Positions 1 through 12,700 of a DNA stretch of 64,000 nt are shown one piece after another. The stretch's first letter is position 1; every line of letters starts with the position of its first letter. Source of the stretch: Reticulitermes speratus (Eukaryota; Arthropoda; Insecta; Blattodea; Rhinotermitidae); contig JAJKFL010000330.1 of assembly GCA_021186555.1 (NCBI GenBank), positions 27,953,444 to 28,017,443 of the forward strand, in the 5' to 3' direction. A program made the translations under genes and the position numbers. The notes under the pieces are model-generated. The model had not been told where the DNA came from and made no database searches. It saw only the letters and a program-made list of their open reading frames with translations.

Positions 1-419
1 TATATTTTCATATTAGTTTAGTACAAGAACATGCCAGATACTCTTGGAAGAATTTTTATGAATCTGTTATGTGTTAAAGTTTGTAGTAACAAAAACTCAA
101 CATTACAGTACTAAAGTTTTTTGAGGTGAGGGCCTAATATAATGCTAAAATTCCATACTCCAATACACAAAATGATCTTGGATACCTTTTATGATCCTTA
201 CAGTGAGTTGTTTATTCTTCACTTTTGGCTTTCTCTGCTATAAATAATGACATTTTACTACCTCATGTCAGATGTAATGTTAATCAAGGGATTGTTCCCT
301 AAATTGTTCCAAAACTCTGTAAAATATTTTGCTTTAAAACTAGAATATATTTTAGGTGTGTTTTTTAACAACACTGTCAGTTGATAAGTTTATAAAGCAT
401 CAGTCATAGATAAGTGGAC

Positions 420-596
420 ATGTAAGGAGTATTGTTGGAATGATACTGACAGGGGAAAGTTAAAGTACTTGGAGAAAAACCTGCCTCAATGCCACTTTGT
501 CCACCAGAAACCCCACATGGACTGGGCTGGGACTGAACCTGGTCTTCTGCAGTATGAAGCTGGTGACTACCCACCTGAGCCATGGCATGGCCCTAA
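420..596 (-). mobile_element. tRNA-derived SINE
   Basis: Read on the minus strand it starts with an A-box-like TGGCTCAGGTGGGTAGTC and a B-box-like GGTTCAGTCCC about 35 nt later, the split RNA polymerase III promoter of a tRNA-derived SINE. A body with a TTCCAACA-type segment follows. The 3' end is uncertain. Confidence 0.6.
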
Positions 597-599
597 CTA

Positions 600-1679
600 T
601 GCTCCTTCTATTTCCATTATTAACATTCCATGTGACTGATGTTAGATACACTCTGATGACTAATAATTAAAACTTTATATTTGAAGTTCTGAAAATGAAA
701 GTTACATGTTATTACCTTGTGATTAAACAAGAGGTTTGGCATATATATAGTTGTGTGTGTGTGTGTTTTGATGTTCTTACCTAATCCATTGCCCAAATAA
801 AAATTCCATTGCCTTATTTCATATTAAAATCATCAGATGTATCTGCCATAACCGGTACATTTCAATGTTAATAATTATTATTTCCTAGTTTATGAGTTAG
901 TTAAAAACCTCCATTTGTCTGACAGACTGCATCTGACATTTCAGTTTTCCTTTTGTACATATTTATGACGGTTCTAGAGGCAGCATGTTCCAAGTTACTT
1001 CTCACTCTTGCCCTTAATAGTGTAGGCCTACCATGTTACAGGCCACCACTATTCGTGTCAATCTTTTTTCCTGCTTTTTGGCAACTGCTATTGTGCATGC
1101 ACATATTGACAGCCGTTCTCTAGCAGGACGGTACTCGCGATGCAATTGCAATGAGACGAAATGTGTGCAAATAACGATACGATACATACAAGATACGGGC
1201 CTCGCACAATTGAGGCGAAACAACATTTGAGTACCCATGACAGTAAACCTGCATCACGTTTTTGAATCAATTACAGTAGATTCAGCAATAAATTCTATTA
1301 CCTGATTCAGTCAATTATTTTTCGATGTTTTTCCACACTAGACCAATGTTGTCCTTTCTTGTACAGCAAGGATGTTTGCAATCATACATAATAGAACAAC
1401 ACAAATGTAATATTAGTTTCCGAATTCATGTTTACATAACCTAACACACCATCTTAAATCCCATAATACTTCCGATTTCTGGGACACAGATTATACATCT
1501 GTGGCGATAGGTTTACGACTGAGCGATAGACGACAGACACAGCATGCTGAGTCGTTATCGTATCGGCGCGCCGTGAACTTATCGTTACGTGTCCTCTTCA
1601 GTGAGCGAGGTCCCGTTTCAAACCACGTTTAGAGTCGTATCGTACGCTTATTGTATCGAAATCTTATCGACATCGTATC
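600..1679. other. Non-coding stretch, nothing recognised
   Basis: AT-rich sequence with a short (TG)n run at about 752-766. From about 1500 to 1680 it is notably rich in CG and TATCG-type words (TCGTATCG, GGCGCGCC), possibly an old repeat. No gene was found. Confidence 0.5.
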
Positions 1680-1683
1680 TTAA

Positions 1684-2077
1684 GTCGCGTCCACATTAAT
1701 AAATATTTTTGTTGTGTTGTATTTGGCACAAATTTATGCGTGCGTTAACAAATTTATCTCAGTGTGGACGTGTGTGCCGCATATGAACGCGCAAAAAATG
1801 TTCGTGACATTCAACGCACACGATCCATTCGTTATCGGTTTTTTGAAAAACATCAAAGAGATTTGCGTCCTAAATATAGTAATAGTGTGGACGTATCTGT
1901 GAATGTGCAGTGCTTTTGAAGAATGTTTATGTTGCCACACGCACGTGTTGATCACAGACGCACAGCGTACAACGTACATTTTTATGTACCAAGAACTTTT
2001 ACCTTGCAGTCAAAATCTGTGCGTTGAACTTTCACATTCAACACACAACAGAAATATTTACTAATGTGGACGCGGCT
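1684..2077. mobile_element. MITE with TTAA target duplication
   Basis: TTAA at 1680-1683 and 2078-2081 flanks imperfect terminal inverted repeats of about 35 bp (GCGTCCACATTAATAAATATTT on the left, its complement with few changes on the right). Copies of the GTGTGGACG word recur inside. A TTAA duplication indicates the piggyBac or Kolobok type; no transposase is present. Confidence 0.7.
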
Positions 2078-3063
2078 TTAAAGAATGTACAGTGTGAGCT
2101 ATTTCAGTACTGCCAACCTACCTGCATGGTCAGTTCTATAATCATACAATAATAATGCTGTGACATCTTAGCCACTGGTTTCCATGGTAACGACAGAGTT
2201 TGGTCGACAAAAGGCAGAGTCCTTCTTGAGAAGTTAACAGGTCCTCCGCTAGTCAAGAAATCCCCCGCATTTTATGGAACCCGCAGGTTCTTTACTGCAT
2301 TACCAAGAGTCCGGCACCTGTCTCTATCCTGAGCCAGAGCAATCCAGTCCATGCCTCTCCACCCCCTCTTGAAGATCCATTTTAATATTATAATCCCATC
2401 TACGCTTAGGTCTTCCAAGTAGTCTCCTTCCCTCAGGTCTCCCCACCGAAACCCTGTATGAACCTCTCCTGTCCCCCATACACATACGTGCCATATTCCC
2501 CATCCATCTCATTCTTCTTCATTTGATAGCCTGAATGATATTTGGCGAGGAGCATAGAACATAAAATTCCTCGTAATGTAGTCTTCTCCACTCCCCTGTT
2601 ACCTCGTCCCTCTTAGGCCCAAATATCCTCCTCAGCACCCTATTCTCGAACACCCTCAGCCTATGTGAGCCTCAGTGTGAGAGACCAAGTTTCACACCCA
2701 TACAAATCAACAGGCAAAATTATAGTTCTGTATATCATGATCTTTGTATTTTTGGATAGCAAACTGGAAGACACAAGATTCTGCACCAAATGATAACAAG
2801 CATTCCCCGACTTCAATCTTCTTTTAATTTCTTCCTGTATGGAGTTTTGATTCGTTAGGGTTGTTTCCAAATATTTGAACTGTTCCACCCTTTCAAATGA
2901 TTTATTGTCTATCTTTATGTTGTAATTTTGTCCCGCATTCTGATAGCGAGACATGACCATGTACTTAGTTTTCTCAGCATTTACTTCTAGACCAATCTCC
3001 TTACTAGCGACTACTAAAGCCTCTGTGTTTTTCTTTATAGCATGTACGCTTCCGCCCAATAAA

Positions 3064-3732
3064 CACCGCTCCCCGGTCATAGAGCGGGTTTGCGGGGTAG
3101 GGATCCGACCCGCGTTAGAAGACAAACGCGCTATAACCGACGGCTACAATTATTCTCTAATTCAGTGATTCTCTAATGGTCTAAAAACTCTTCTAATTTT
3201 ACACTATTGAACACGATAAATGTAGCTGCGCATTTGGTATTTTTTAACAATCAAAAGGAAAACGATGTGAAATGGTGTGAATTTCGAAAATTCATATAGT
3301 TTCACGTATAAAATACACACAATAAGTCACCATAAAAATATACATCAAATTTTCTCCTACAATTTCGAATAGAATCCTTCGAAATACTCTCCCAAGCAAG
3401 GCCAATTTTATGTGCGTCTTTTAACGTTATCAGCTTCAGAAATTCAGGAACATCACGATCTGATGACAGCAAAGACAAAAGTAGCTCCCGTCTGTAGTTT
3501 ACTAAACTATTCCTTTTTGCTTTCACCGATGGTATAGTGCCTTGGGATTTCTGAGAAACCCCGCTTGCTGTATTGCTCGTTAAGACTGGTTTATTTGAGT
3601 GGGAAAGACCCTTGCAGTGCGAGGTTTGCAGCAGCAAGGACCATATTTTTCTCAGAATCTCATTCAAAGGCACGGAGAACAGGAAAGACCCTCGGTATTA
3701 ATGATGGCGTTATATCCGGGGAGCGGTGTATT
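3064..3732. mobile_element. DNA transposon fragment inserted in the LINE
   Basis: Ends are inverted copies of ACACCGCTCCCCGG. The insert splits the LINE at a single point. A minus-strand frame at 3302-3673 contains TLKDAHKIGLAWESISKDSI and RNCRRKF, resembling the C-terminus of pogo/Tigger DDE transposases (AW..V...TI.NCWRKAG). It appears to be an internally deleted pogo-like element; TA target bases are plausible but not exact. Confidence 0.6.
3083..3150 (-). repeat. tRNA-like sequence, Arg(UCU)-like
   Basis: On the minus strand a GGTTATAGCGCG A-box-like run is followed by an anticodon-arm-like CGTTTGTCTTCTAACG and a GGTCGGATCCCTACC T-arm-like run. The CTTCTAA loop resembles tRNA-Arg(UCU). 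The stems are imperfect and it sits inside a transposon, so it is a tRNA-derived repeat rather than a functional tRNA. Confidence 0.4.
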
Positions 3733-4947
3733 AACATCATCAGCATAAACTAGAAGCTGATGTGTACCATTTAATTTCAAGTCCTGGTTTGCCTGAACCC
3801 TCCTAATGGCATATTCCAAAGTAAAGTTGAAAAGCAATGGCGATAAGCATCTCCTTGTTTCAAACCATTCTTAATAGGAAATGTGTCAGACAAATGTTTG
3901 CCTACCTGCACTCTGCTATAGGTTTCATTTAGACACATTTTTACTAGCCTTACTAGTTTCATAGGGATACCAAATTCAATGAGAATATTATACAATACCT
4001 CCTTCCTAACTGAATCATAGGCTTTATTGAAGTCTATAAATAGCTGATGCACTGCCTATTCCCATTTTTTCTCAAGTATTTGACGAATGCAGAATATATG
4101 ATCAGTAGTCGACCTGTTACATCTAAATCCACACTGATGCTCCACAATAATTTCCTCTGCATATGGAGTTAACCTTGACAGAAGGATGTTGGATAGAATT
4201 TTGTATGTGGTTGACAGAAGTGATATGCCTCGATAATTACTGAAGTCTGTTTTATCACCCTTCTTATAAATAGGTATAATGATCAACTCCTTCCACTGCT
4301 CAGGCAACTCCTCCTTATTCCAAGCCAAATAAGCTTATGGATCTCAGAATGAATCGTCCTACCTCTTGCTTTAATCAATTCTGCTGGAATTTGATCAATA
4401 CCTGGTGATTTGTGTCTGTTTAGTTTAAATAGCCATCTCAACCTCAAAGGCACTGGGCTCAGTCACTAATGGCTCTGATGTATTTATTATCTGGTGTTCT
4501 CTATTAATAATTAAACAGATTTATACAGCCTTTTATTCTATTTTATCTGACTGTTGTGACTAATTAAACATTTTACTTGGGTGTTTCCAAATTCATTTTC
4601 AGGACACTGAGTAATTTGCCATGAGTGAAATATTGAACAGTGCTGATGATAATAATTTCAAGTCTCTGATGCAATTGATATCGGTGTTTTATATTCATAA
4701 AAATTTTTAACATATTTTGTACTGTATGTGCAAAACATGTCACACGTGCACAGAAATTGATTTTCGTAATAGACTTCGTGTTCTGAATTCAATAATTGTT
4801 TCTGTAACGGAAAAAACTTCCCACTGAAATTTCAATGGGGTTTGTGCTGCTAGTGAAATCCTATTTCAAAAGGGTTCAGCTTGCTAGGAACTGGAGTGTT
4901 TCATTAATTTGAGGAACCAGCACCAAAATAATTTGTACACATAAATT

Positions 4948-6551
4948 TTTATTAGTCCTGTATTTTCTATAATAAATGAAAATTTTCACATTTTACACCA
5001 TAGATTTCAACACACATACAGTTTTAAAGTTTAGTTTACAAAATTTCAAATACACACAGTACATATACACTGCTTTCAATAACCACGTACTAACTGGCTT
5101 GTCAAGAGTGAAAGAAGCCACAAAATTAGCTGTCTGTGCTTCTGGATGAAATCAAAGATTCACATGTAACAGATATATACATCTTATATATATATACATA
5201 CACACACAATGTTACTCATATTTAAGTCAAAATAAATTCTATTGCCTGCATTAACATCTTCATACAGAAAACATTCATCCATCATGAATACACATTTCTA
5301 TGAATAACAACCACACTACTGCAATGTACAATACTGCAATGCATAGAAATAAGTCACTTCAGGGTTATACACACATCAGTTCATTTCCTATTTAGGCAAT
5401 ATTATTTATAAAATCAAACATACTTATTTTCTAGAACACTGAATATTTCACATTTTTATCATCCTTACTTGCAAACAAAAGGGCTAATAAATGGCTGGAT
5501 TAATCCAGGCTCAATGATGTATAGAAATAATACACAGAAGTCCCTCAAACGAGGACTGCTAATAAAATGCTTAAATCGTACAGTAGTTGAATCAGTTTTT
5601 ATGGTGACCAATCAAACCACTGAATGTGTTTTCATCTTAGCAAATGTTCAAAATAATAGTTTTGTAACACATACGTCTATAATTATTTGTACTTTCATTC
5701 GTGCAGTTCACCGTGCTTTTTTAAATGGTCCTGTTATTTTATGCGGTGATGTAAATTCTGCAACACTGCAATCTTTCCCCCTGAGATTTCTGCCTAAGAT
5801 TTTGGAACCACAATCATTAAATGCTTTAATTAACTTGCAAAAAAAGATTTGTCACAGTACACATCCAATGGTAATAATAAAAGCTGTTTGTAATAGACAA
5901 GACTGTAGTCACAGCCATGAACGACAGTGTTCTACTGAACCAAGCCTACTGGATATGAAATGCCTAGTTTATAGCAGATGTAGCATAGCATAATAGTAAA
6001 TATAATTAAAAAATTAAATTAAAAAATTCAATCCTACATGAACAAGAAACAAGAAGCTCAAATTTATAATATACATATGACTAACTGATAAATATAATGT
6101 ATTCTCGTAACTCTACAACTATCGCACTTGTGTCAAATATCATCAATCAGTCATCTATAATGCTACATCTGTTGCCTGTTGCACATCTTGTCTGCATAAT
6201 GCCACTATGAAATTAAAACTTATGGTAACAAGACTGACTAGCATAACACTATTAAAGTTCTTGAGATTGACCCCCCCCCCCCAAACACTGCCTTCACATT
6301 TTTGAGGAAGAAAACTTGTGAAATACAGCAAAAGCTCCACAATCTTGGACAGCAGTTACAGTGAAGCCAGCTTTTGTTTACAGTACATTACTTATTAGGT
6401 GCATAAACTTTTTTGATGAGCATTTTAAATCAATTTTTGTACTTTTTTTAAAATATTTTCACAGCTTTTCACCTTATTTTAACACAGAAGAAGAAGAAAA
6501 AAGAGGCACACACTGTACCACAAATTCTCAGGAAAGTTGAGGCCTATGGAA
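4948..6551 (-). other. Probable cyclin G 3' UTR with candidate poly(A) signal
   Basis: AT-rich sequence after the CycG stop without a recognised gene. An AATAAA on the minus strand at 4948-4953 is a plausible cleavage signal, giving a UTR of about 1.6 kb. It holds a homopolymer of ten C at about 6272-6281. A 174-codon plus-strand open frame at 5469-5993 has no recognised domain and I treat it as chance. Confidence 0.35.
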
Positions 6552-6738
6552 TTAAGCTGCCATTGCATCACGCAGGAACTTCGATGAAGAAGCATCTTTT
6601 GTAAAGGCTTCATCCTCCTCTGGCAATGAATTCGTAGTTTCAACAGTCCATTCAGTAGGGTTTAGTGGTGGAGCCCATTCTGCACCTGTATCTTCTTTCT
6701 CTGAATCCCAACTTTCATCGGAGCTCACACTGCCAGAT
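6552..6738 (-). CDS. CycG: Cyclin G terminal exon, acidic tail
   Basis: 187 nt after a gatacag acceptor. Completes Arg and reads SGSVSSDESWDSEKEDTGAE, then EEDEAFTKDASSSKFLRDAM and AA before TAA. The Ser/Asp/Glu-rich tail (SSDESWDSEKED) contains casein-kinase-2-like sites and recalls the acidic Ser-rich tail of CCNG2; modification is inference. Confidence 0.9.
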
Positions 6739-9700
6739 CTGTATCCAGAAATAAAAGACAACACATTAAAGCAACCCTCCTCCACTACAGTTCACAGACA
6801 AGTCTGCAAGGTTATGTGCAACGTACTTGAACAAAAACTGGAAGCAGTCCTCATTTTTCTGCAAAATATCACATTCTAATCTGCACTAACTGCAACATTA
6901 AAAATAAATACAATTACAGTATTCTTTTCCCTCCTTACATATTTACTACGAAAATTCTAGTTTTACCTTGCATATTCATATTCACATTTATTTATACATC
7001 CAGTAATCCTCAGAGGGTACAATAATCCGCACCATGGGATATGGAATTCGTCAAATAACCTTTACAATACACTTAAGAATATACTTAACGATATACTTAA
7101 CAAGCACAGCCATAGGCTTTTGTCAATATGAGACGATATCCATAAAAAATAAATACAATTTTACTAATAAGTATAGATGACAGAGTACTAAAAACTATTG
7201 AATTGCATCTTACACCTTTCTCATTTTCCTTAAAATTATGTGTGAAATTAGCAACCACTTACAAAGCATAAGAATTTCATTTGCTCCAATGCATATAAAA
7301 ATTCACAACAATCTGTCCTTACAGTAATGAACAGAAGAATTCCAAATACTCCTGTGTACAATATGGCTACATACTGTTGGGTTTCTTTAACAGTCATGTC
7401 AGAATCATAAAATATTACAAAATGCACTAAAACCCATAAAGTATGTTTTACAGTTACACTTAATGATATGGTATTACATCTTGAAGCTTTCATGCTGACA
7501 AACTGCAATTATATCTTCTTGGACTGACAGTCGCATCAGGTTGTTTAGATCAGTCTCTGAAACAATAGCTGATTTGAACAACCTGACTCAGCTGTCAGCC
7601 ACAGATGATTTCATTGAATTCTATTGACATGGTTCTTACAGAGGCGAATATCAAAAGGAGACTTCATTTTGTCCTGGCCTAATCTCTGCCTGGAGGGACT
7701 GAGGAAAACCATAAAAAGCCTCAGTCAGGACAGCTGGTGTCCAAGCCAAGATCCAAATGAGGCACCTCTCAAATACAAGTCTAAAGTTCTACTGCTCCAC
7801 AAACCCACTCAGCAGAGTTACGCAGTATTTAAACACACATACAAGACTTTTCTTTTATTGTGAAACACATAAATATATCACACGATTTCCCCAAATTTTA
7901 CTACTTCTCTTTTTGACTCCATTTTGGAGGCAGAATTATTTGGTAATGTTTTGCACTTACCTGATATGTGAAGGCATTTGCAACTGCCCATGTTCATCAA
8001 TGGTGGGCATAATGGAAGTCAATTTGTCGGTGGGCCGCAAATACCGTAAGGTGCGTTGGGACAACTTCCACACTAAACGCTGGCGGTGAGGCATCTGGCA
8101 TTGTGCATTATACCTCGCCAGGATCAACAGAACCACTTCATGGCAGCAGAAGAAGCTGCTGTCTGGAATCTGTACACATAACTCAAGGGTAAAAATAAGA
8201 ATACTTAACCTTCCAGATATGTGTATCAAAACTACATTTTCTGTAGCTGATCAATAATATTTAGATCCAGTGTATCTGGAGGACCTTTAATATGCTTCAA
8301 CAAAAATAAATTCCATCACCAATGATCAATATTAATAGTTTCAAATGAAATATTCCCGGACATTATGAAACTAATACCTATGTGCTTGCCACAATATTAC
8401 CCAATTTAAATTTGATCCTGTACAAGATTTTGGAATCATATACAGAAAAACTGTACATCTGCTGTCATCTATATTGTTTACATGGAACAATTCATGTGCT
8501 GTAAAGAATATATCATTTAATAGCATAGTCACTATGATGACCATAATGGGAATCAGTCAATGGGCTTGGAAATTTGGCTGCATTTGGAGAATATTTTAAT
8601 TTGTAAACAAACATTCATTTTGCTTTATTCTACTGCTGCTTCAAGAGAATTTACCTGTCCAAGCATTCCATCTACTGGCACTCAGCGACATGAAAAAGAG
8701 TAATTTGGGCTTTGGTGTCAAAAAAGAGAAGACATGCTACTAAAATAATGCAAAAACTGGCTGTGACCACTAAATTTAACCTTCCTGAATAAAATGCTAT
8801 TCCTTTCTTATAACTCCAATGTATGTTCTCATATGCATTCCCACACCTTCCTTATTTACCCTCCACACTGATACACTTAACTCCAACAGCAGTGTCCTTG
8901 AAAACCCAATAATTCTGTCTGCACTTTTCACCACCCATGATGTGTGCTACTTCCATATGACTTACCTCTGTTTGTCCCTTTAGTTATACCAAAAATGTTC
9001 CATTAACAGTGGTTAACAAATAATGCTTCTTGTATGTGCATCTATATATTCTGCAATTATAAGAAATGTTCAATATACGCATGCTACATGTTTTTGACTT
9101 TATGTAAGTCATCTCCAGGCACATTCTTATTTTGTAAATATGAACACTAAAGGAATTGTCTACAATGCCATATTAACACTAACCTCAGATCCTTGGTTGT
9201 GCACAGCTTACTGTTTAAAAAACTGAATTGCTTTTACATACATCATGCATTGTTACAAAATAAGATTGTGCATGAAGATAACTTACATAAAGTCAAAACA
9301 TGCTGCATACATACATTAAATCCTATACAATTGCAAAATAAATAAATGCAGATACAAGAAATCATAATTTCTTATTTCTGAAATTTATACAGAGCAAGGG
9401 AATGTGTTCAGTCATGGGACAAACTTTCCCTGAGTGTTAAGTTCTGTTGTTTCAAGTTGGCTGTGTTCCAGTGCACGGCTGGCAAACTGGATAGTGCCAT
9501 CAGGCAATGTGTGTTAGCTGCACTCACCTGAATGTCCTGCAAGACTTGACTTGCTGTAACAATGCCCACCCAAGCCCACTACTGGATATCAGATTGCATA
9601 CTAAGCAATGTTCTGTAAAACTTCTTGCCTTTAACGGCTACTCATCTTTTTGGCCAAGATGCTGCAGAAATTTATAATTGTGAAGTGCAAATTCAAGATT

Positions 9701-12700
9701 ACATAGGATTCATGATATGTTTTTTAACAATTCAGTGGTGAAATCTAATATTGTGCAATCTTGGAAGTGAACAGTAATTCATCTGCAGTGAGTTGATCAT
9801 TAATATAAGTGTTGTATTACACTACAGATTTTAGATAACATAAATTACAAATCAACCTTTAGAAACTTGTATGAACCAGAGTTTTTTTAACAGTTTGGTT
9901 GAACAATTGCATATTAGATGCAATTACCTGAATGGTCTTTATGTTGGCTATCATCACAAACCATTTGTGAGCTGATCCTTGCCCCGACAGAATGTGTCAT
10001 TTGAAAATGGCCAATGAATTGCAACGTCTATAAAAACACATCATTGTAATTACAGCTGTCAGTCACACATTATCATCTTGGCATTGGAATTAAATACCTG
10101 TAGTGATCTGCAGACAACCGGAATTTAAATGCAGAATGCACAAGAGCATATGTATGTACCTATATGTATGATGTTCGGTGTTTTGAGCACATATATAAAA
10201 TGTTCCTCCGCCTAGGAGTTGCAGGATCTTGAAGACTGGTGGCAGGGCTTGTGCGTTTCAATGATCCACCATACTATACTGGCAGTAGAGTAGCTACTAG
10301 TACGGCCTCCCATACCAGGCAGGTTGATGGTGAGAAACCAGATGAAGAAGCAAACCATCGGCCCTACCTCATAAAACCTAAATTGTTTCGAAACCCCAAA
10401 TAAAGAGGGTAGACCAGTGGTTCCCAAAGTGGGCGGTACCGCCCCCTGGTTGGGGTGGGATTATGGAGGTGGGAGCTAGTAGGTATGAGAGGTGGAAGGG
10501 AGCGCTGTTATTATCACAGGGGGGCGCTAGTAGACAAGTAGTGCATTTATTTTTATAATAAAATTCAAATAAAGTAATTTTTGTGTTAAAAATAAAAATG
10601 AACTAAATTTCTTAGTATTTTAATTTATGATTCTTATTCAAGCACATACTATTTTTTAAATAAACTATTGCTAGATGAATTATTGTTAATCATAAAAAAT
10701 ATAATAAATTTTAATTAATTTATTTATTAATCAATTACTTTTTATTATTAATTAATTTAAACGATTTTTAAATATAAAATAAAAGTGGAAACAAACGCGA
10801 ATTTATGTTTTTTAAAAAAGGTAGGGGGGGCGCTGTGGGTGTGTATATGGAACCAAGGGGGCGGTGGACCAAAAAAGTTTGGGAACCACTGGGGTAGACC
10901 ATGACCTGAATACGGGCTGAAGCACCATAGGAGATATCAAATGTTCAGCACCAAAGGGTTATGCACACGCCACTTCACTCGTACCACAACACCAACCTGA
11001 CCTCAAGTCTTATATGTCTACTGCACTGCCTGTAACTCTTGCCTCCTATCACTACTGCTTGCTAAGACACCAGGACTTAAAAATTGCTACAGTTTATTCA
11101 TACAAGTAATATACAAGCAATTCATGCACTGGAGTTTGTCCATTTCAGGCAGAATGAACTGGTTACAAGTTGTAACAGATTACCATTAAGGGAGAAAACA
11201 TCTTCCAACTGTGCTACAATCCTTTGAAACAATGGCTCTATTTACCACCCACAGAATAACATCCAAATGGCTTGGACTTCAACCTAATGTTCACTCCTGT
11301 TCAAAGAACCTGCCACCCAACTCCGTCCTGAGCCCAATAAATCCAATCTACACATTCATGTCTTATTCATACAAGATCTATACTAATATGACCCTCCCAT
11401 CCAAACCCACTCTCTTCCCTTCATGTTTTCAGTAAATCCTACTCATTAAAAACAATAGATTTGGAACAACAGTGGCATAGCAAACGTCTGCAGAAGAGAG
11501 AATATCTTACTATAGGTTGCATGTGTGAAATAAAGTCCTGTCCCAAACCACCACTTACCTTGCACAATTTCTGTAGCTCAATGGCAAAGTTGACAAGTCG
11601 CATGATCTCAACACCAGTACTGGGGTCCTGCCTGGTGCCAAGTTCTGCAACTCCTGAATCCAGCTGAGTACAGAGAAGCACCAGTGCCACCTCACTTGCC
11701 CTAAAGTTCGCACATGCAGCATCGCAGGCTAAGATTTCCAAGCGAAGCCAAAGGGATGGAGTTGCTACCATCTTGGCATATAGAGAACCGACTCCAAGTC
11801 GCTCTGCTGCAGCAGCAAATAGTGCATGGAAAAGCTGGAGGAATGTCAGTGGGGTGATAGGCAGCAGACCTGGCTCTGTGTCCAACTTGCTTGAGATGAT
11901 ACCCTCCATTCTAGTCAAATCTCCCAATGTGCACTTACACTGTGAGATAGCTACCAGATCGTGTGTATCAGGGATGGATGCAACATCTTCCATACCACAG
12001 CTCTTCTGGTACTGGTATATTTGCCTTGTTGCAAGATGGAAGGAACTCACCGAAATGCATGCCATGTGCTTTGGACGCACCTGAAAGAGAATCGGCAAAC
12101 ACACAGTTTTACCCATGGGCCCATTGTAAAGCATTCTCCAAAGGTTCTGAGGAACAATTTGTCAGCCACAATTCAAATTCCCAGTTCATGTTATGCAATG
12201 CCATCACACAAAAACCTACCAACACAATTAGATGAATGAACACATATCAATAAAATTTGAGGGGAAAAAAGTTGAGGCTAAATATAAATTACAGGTGTTT
12301 CAAAACAAAGTGTTCAGGAAAATATATGAACGTGCGATGGAGTAACTGTTAGTTAGAAGTTTAGGACATTACACACTGATGAACTTTATAATTTACATGG
12401 GTTGTCTATTGTTGTTAGCATTAACAAAATATAGTTGGGTACGATAAATGGGGCATGTGACTAGAATAGGACAGACAAGTAACACATCTAGAATATTGGT
12501 GAGGAAGCCTCTTGGAATACCAAACAGAAAGGGGATGGTGACATCACGCTAGCTCACAGAGCTTATAAGAACAGGAGGTGGATGGAACTGGCACAAGATT
12601 GTGTCCCATGGGGGGCTGTTAAACCTTTGGATACTGTTACTGCCTTGTTAGTTAAATTCTAATTGGAACTCCAGATTAATCTCTTGCTTTTTACACTTAT

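Larger units (their letters stand above)
2150..4520 (-). mobile_element. Degenerate LINE (endonuclease/RT type), interrupted
   Basis: Minus-strand RT remnants occur in order: PEQWKELIIIPIYKKGDKTD and NYRGISLLSTTYKILSN near 4.3-4.1 kb, FIDFNKAYDSVRKEVLYNIL near 4.0 kb, YADDVN near 3.74 kb, then NAEKTKYMVMSRYQNAG and ERVEQFKYLETTLTNQNSIQ at 3.0-2.8 kb. The C-terminal GRPEGRRLLGRPKRRWDYNI motif lies near 2.4 kb. Stops and frameshifts break it. A second element (about 3064-3732) splits it between YADDVN and GGSVHAIKKN. Family uncertain; the 3' end matches the fragments at 12.4 and 19.7 kb. Confidence 0.85.

Noticed and set aside
3083..3150. Functional tRNA-Arg gene
   Set aside because: Stem pairing is imperfect and the sequence is embedded in a transposon within a dead LINE; called a tRNA-derived repeat instead.
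5469..5993. 174-codon plus-strand open frame
   Set aside because: No recognised domain, antisense to the likely cyclin G 3' UTR, AT-driven composition and no splice or promoter context.
11461..12239. Plus-strand open frames opposite cyclin G exon 3
   Set aside because: Shadow frames of a strongly conserved coding exon on the other strand.
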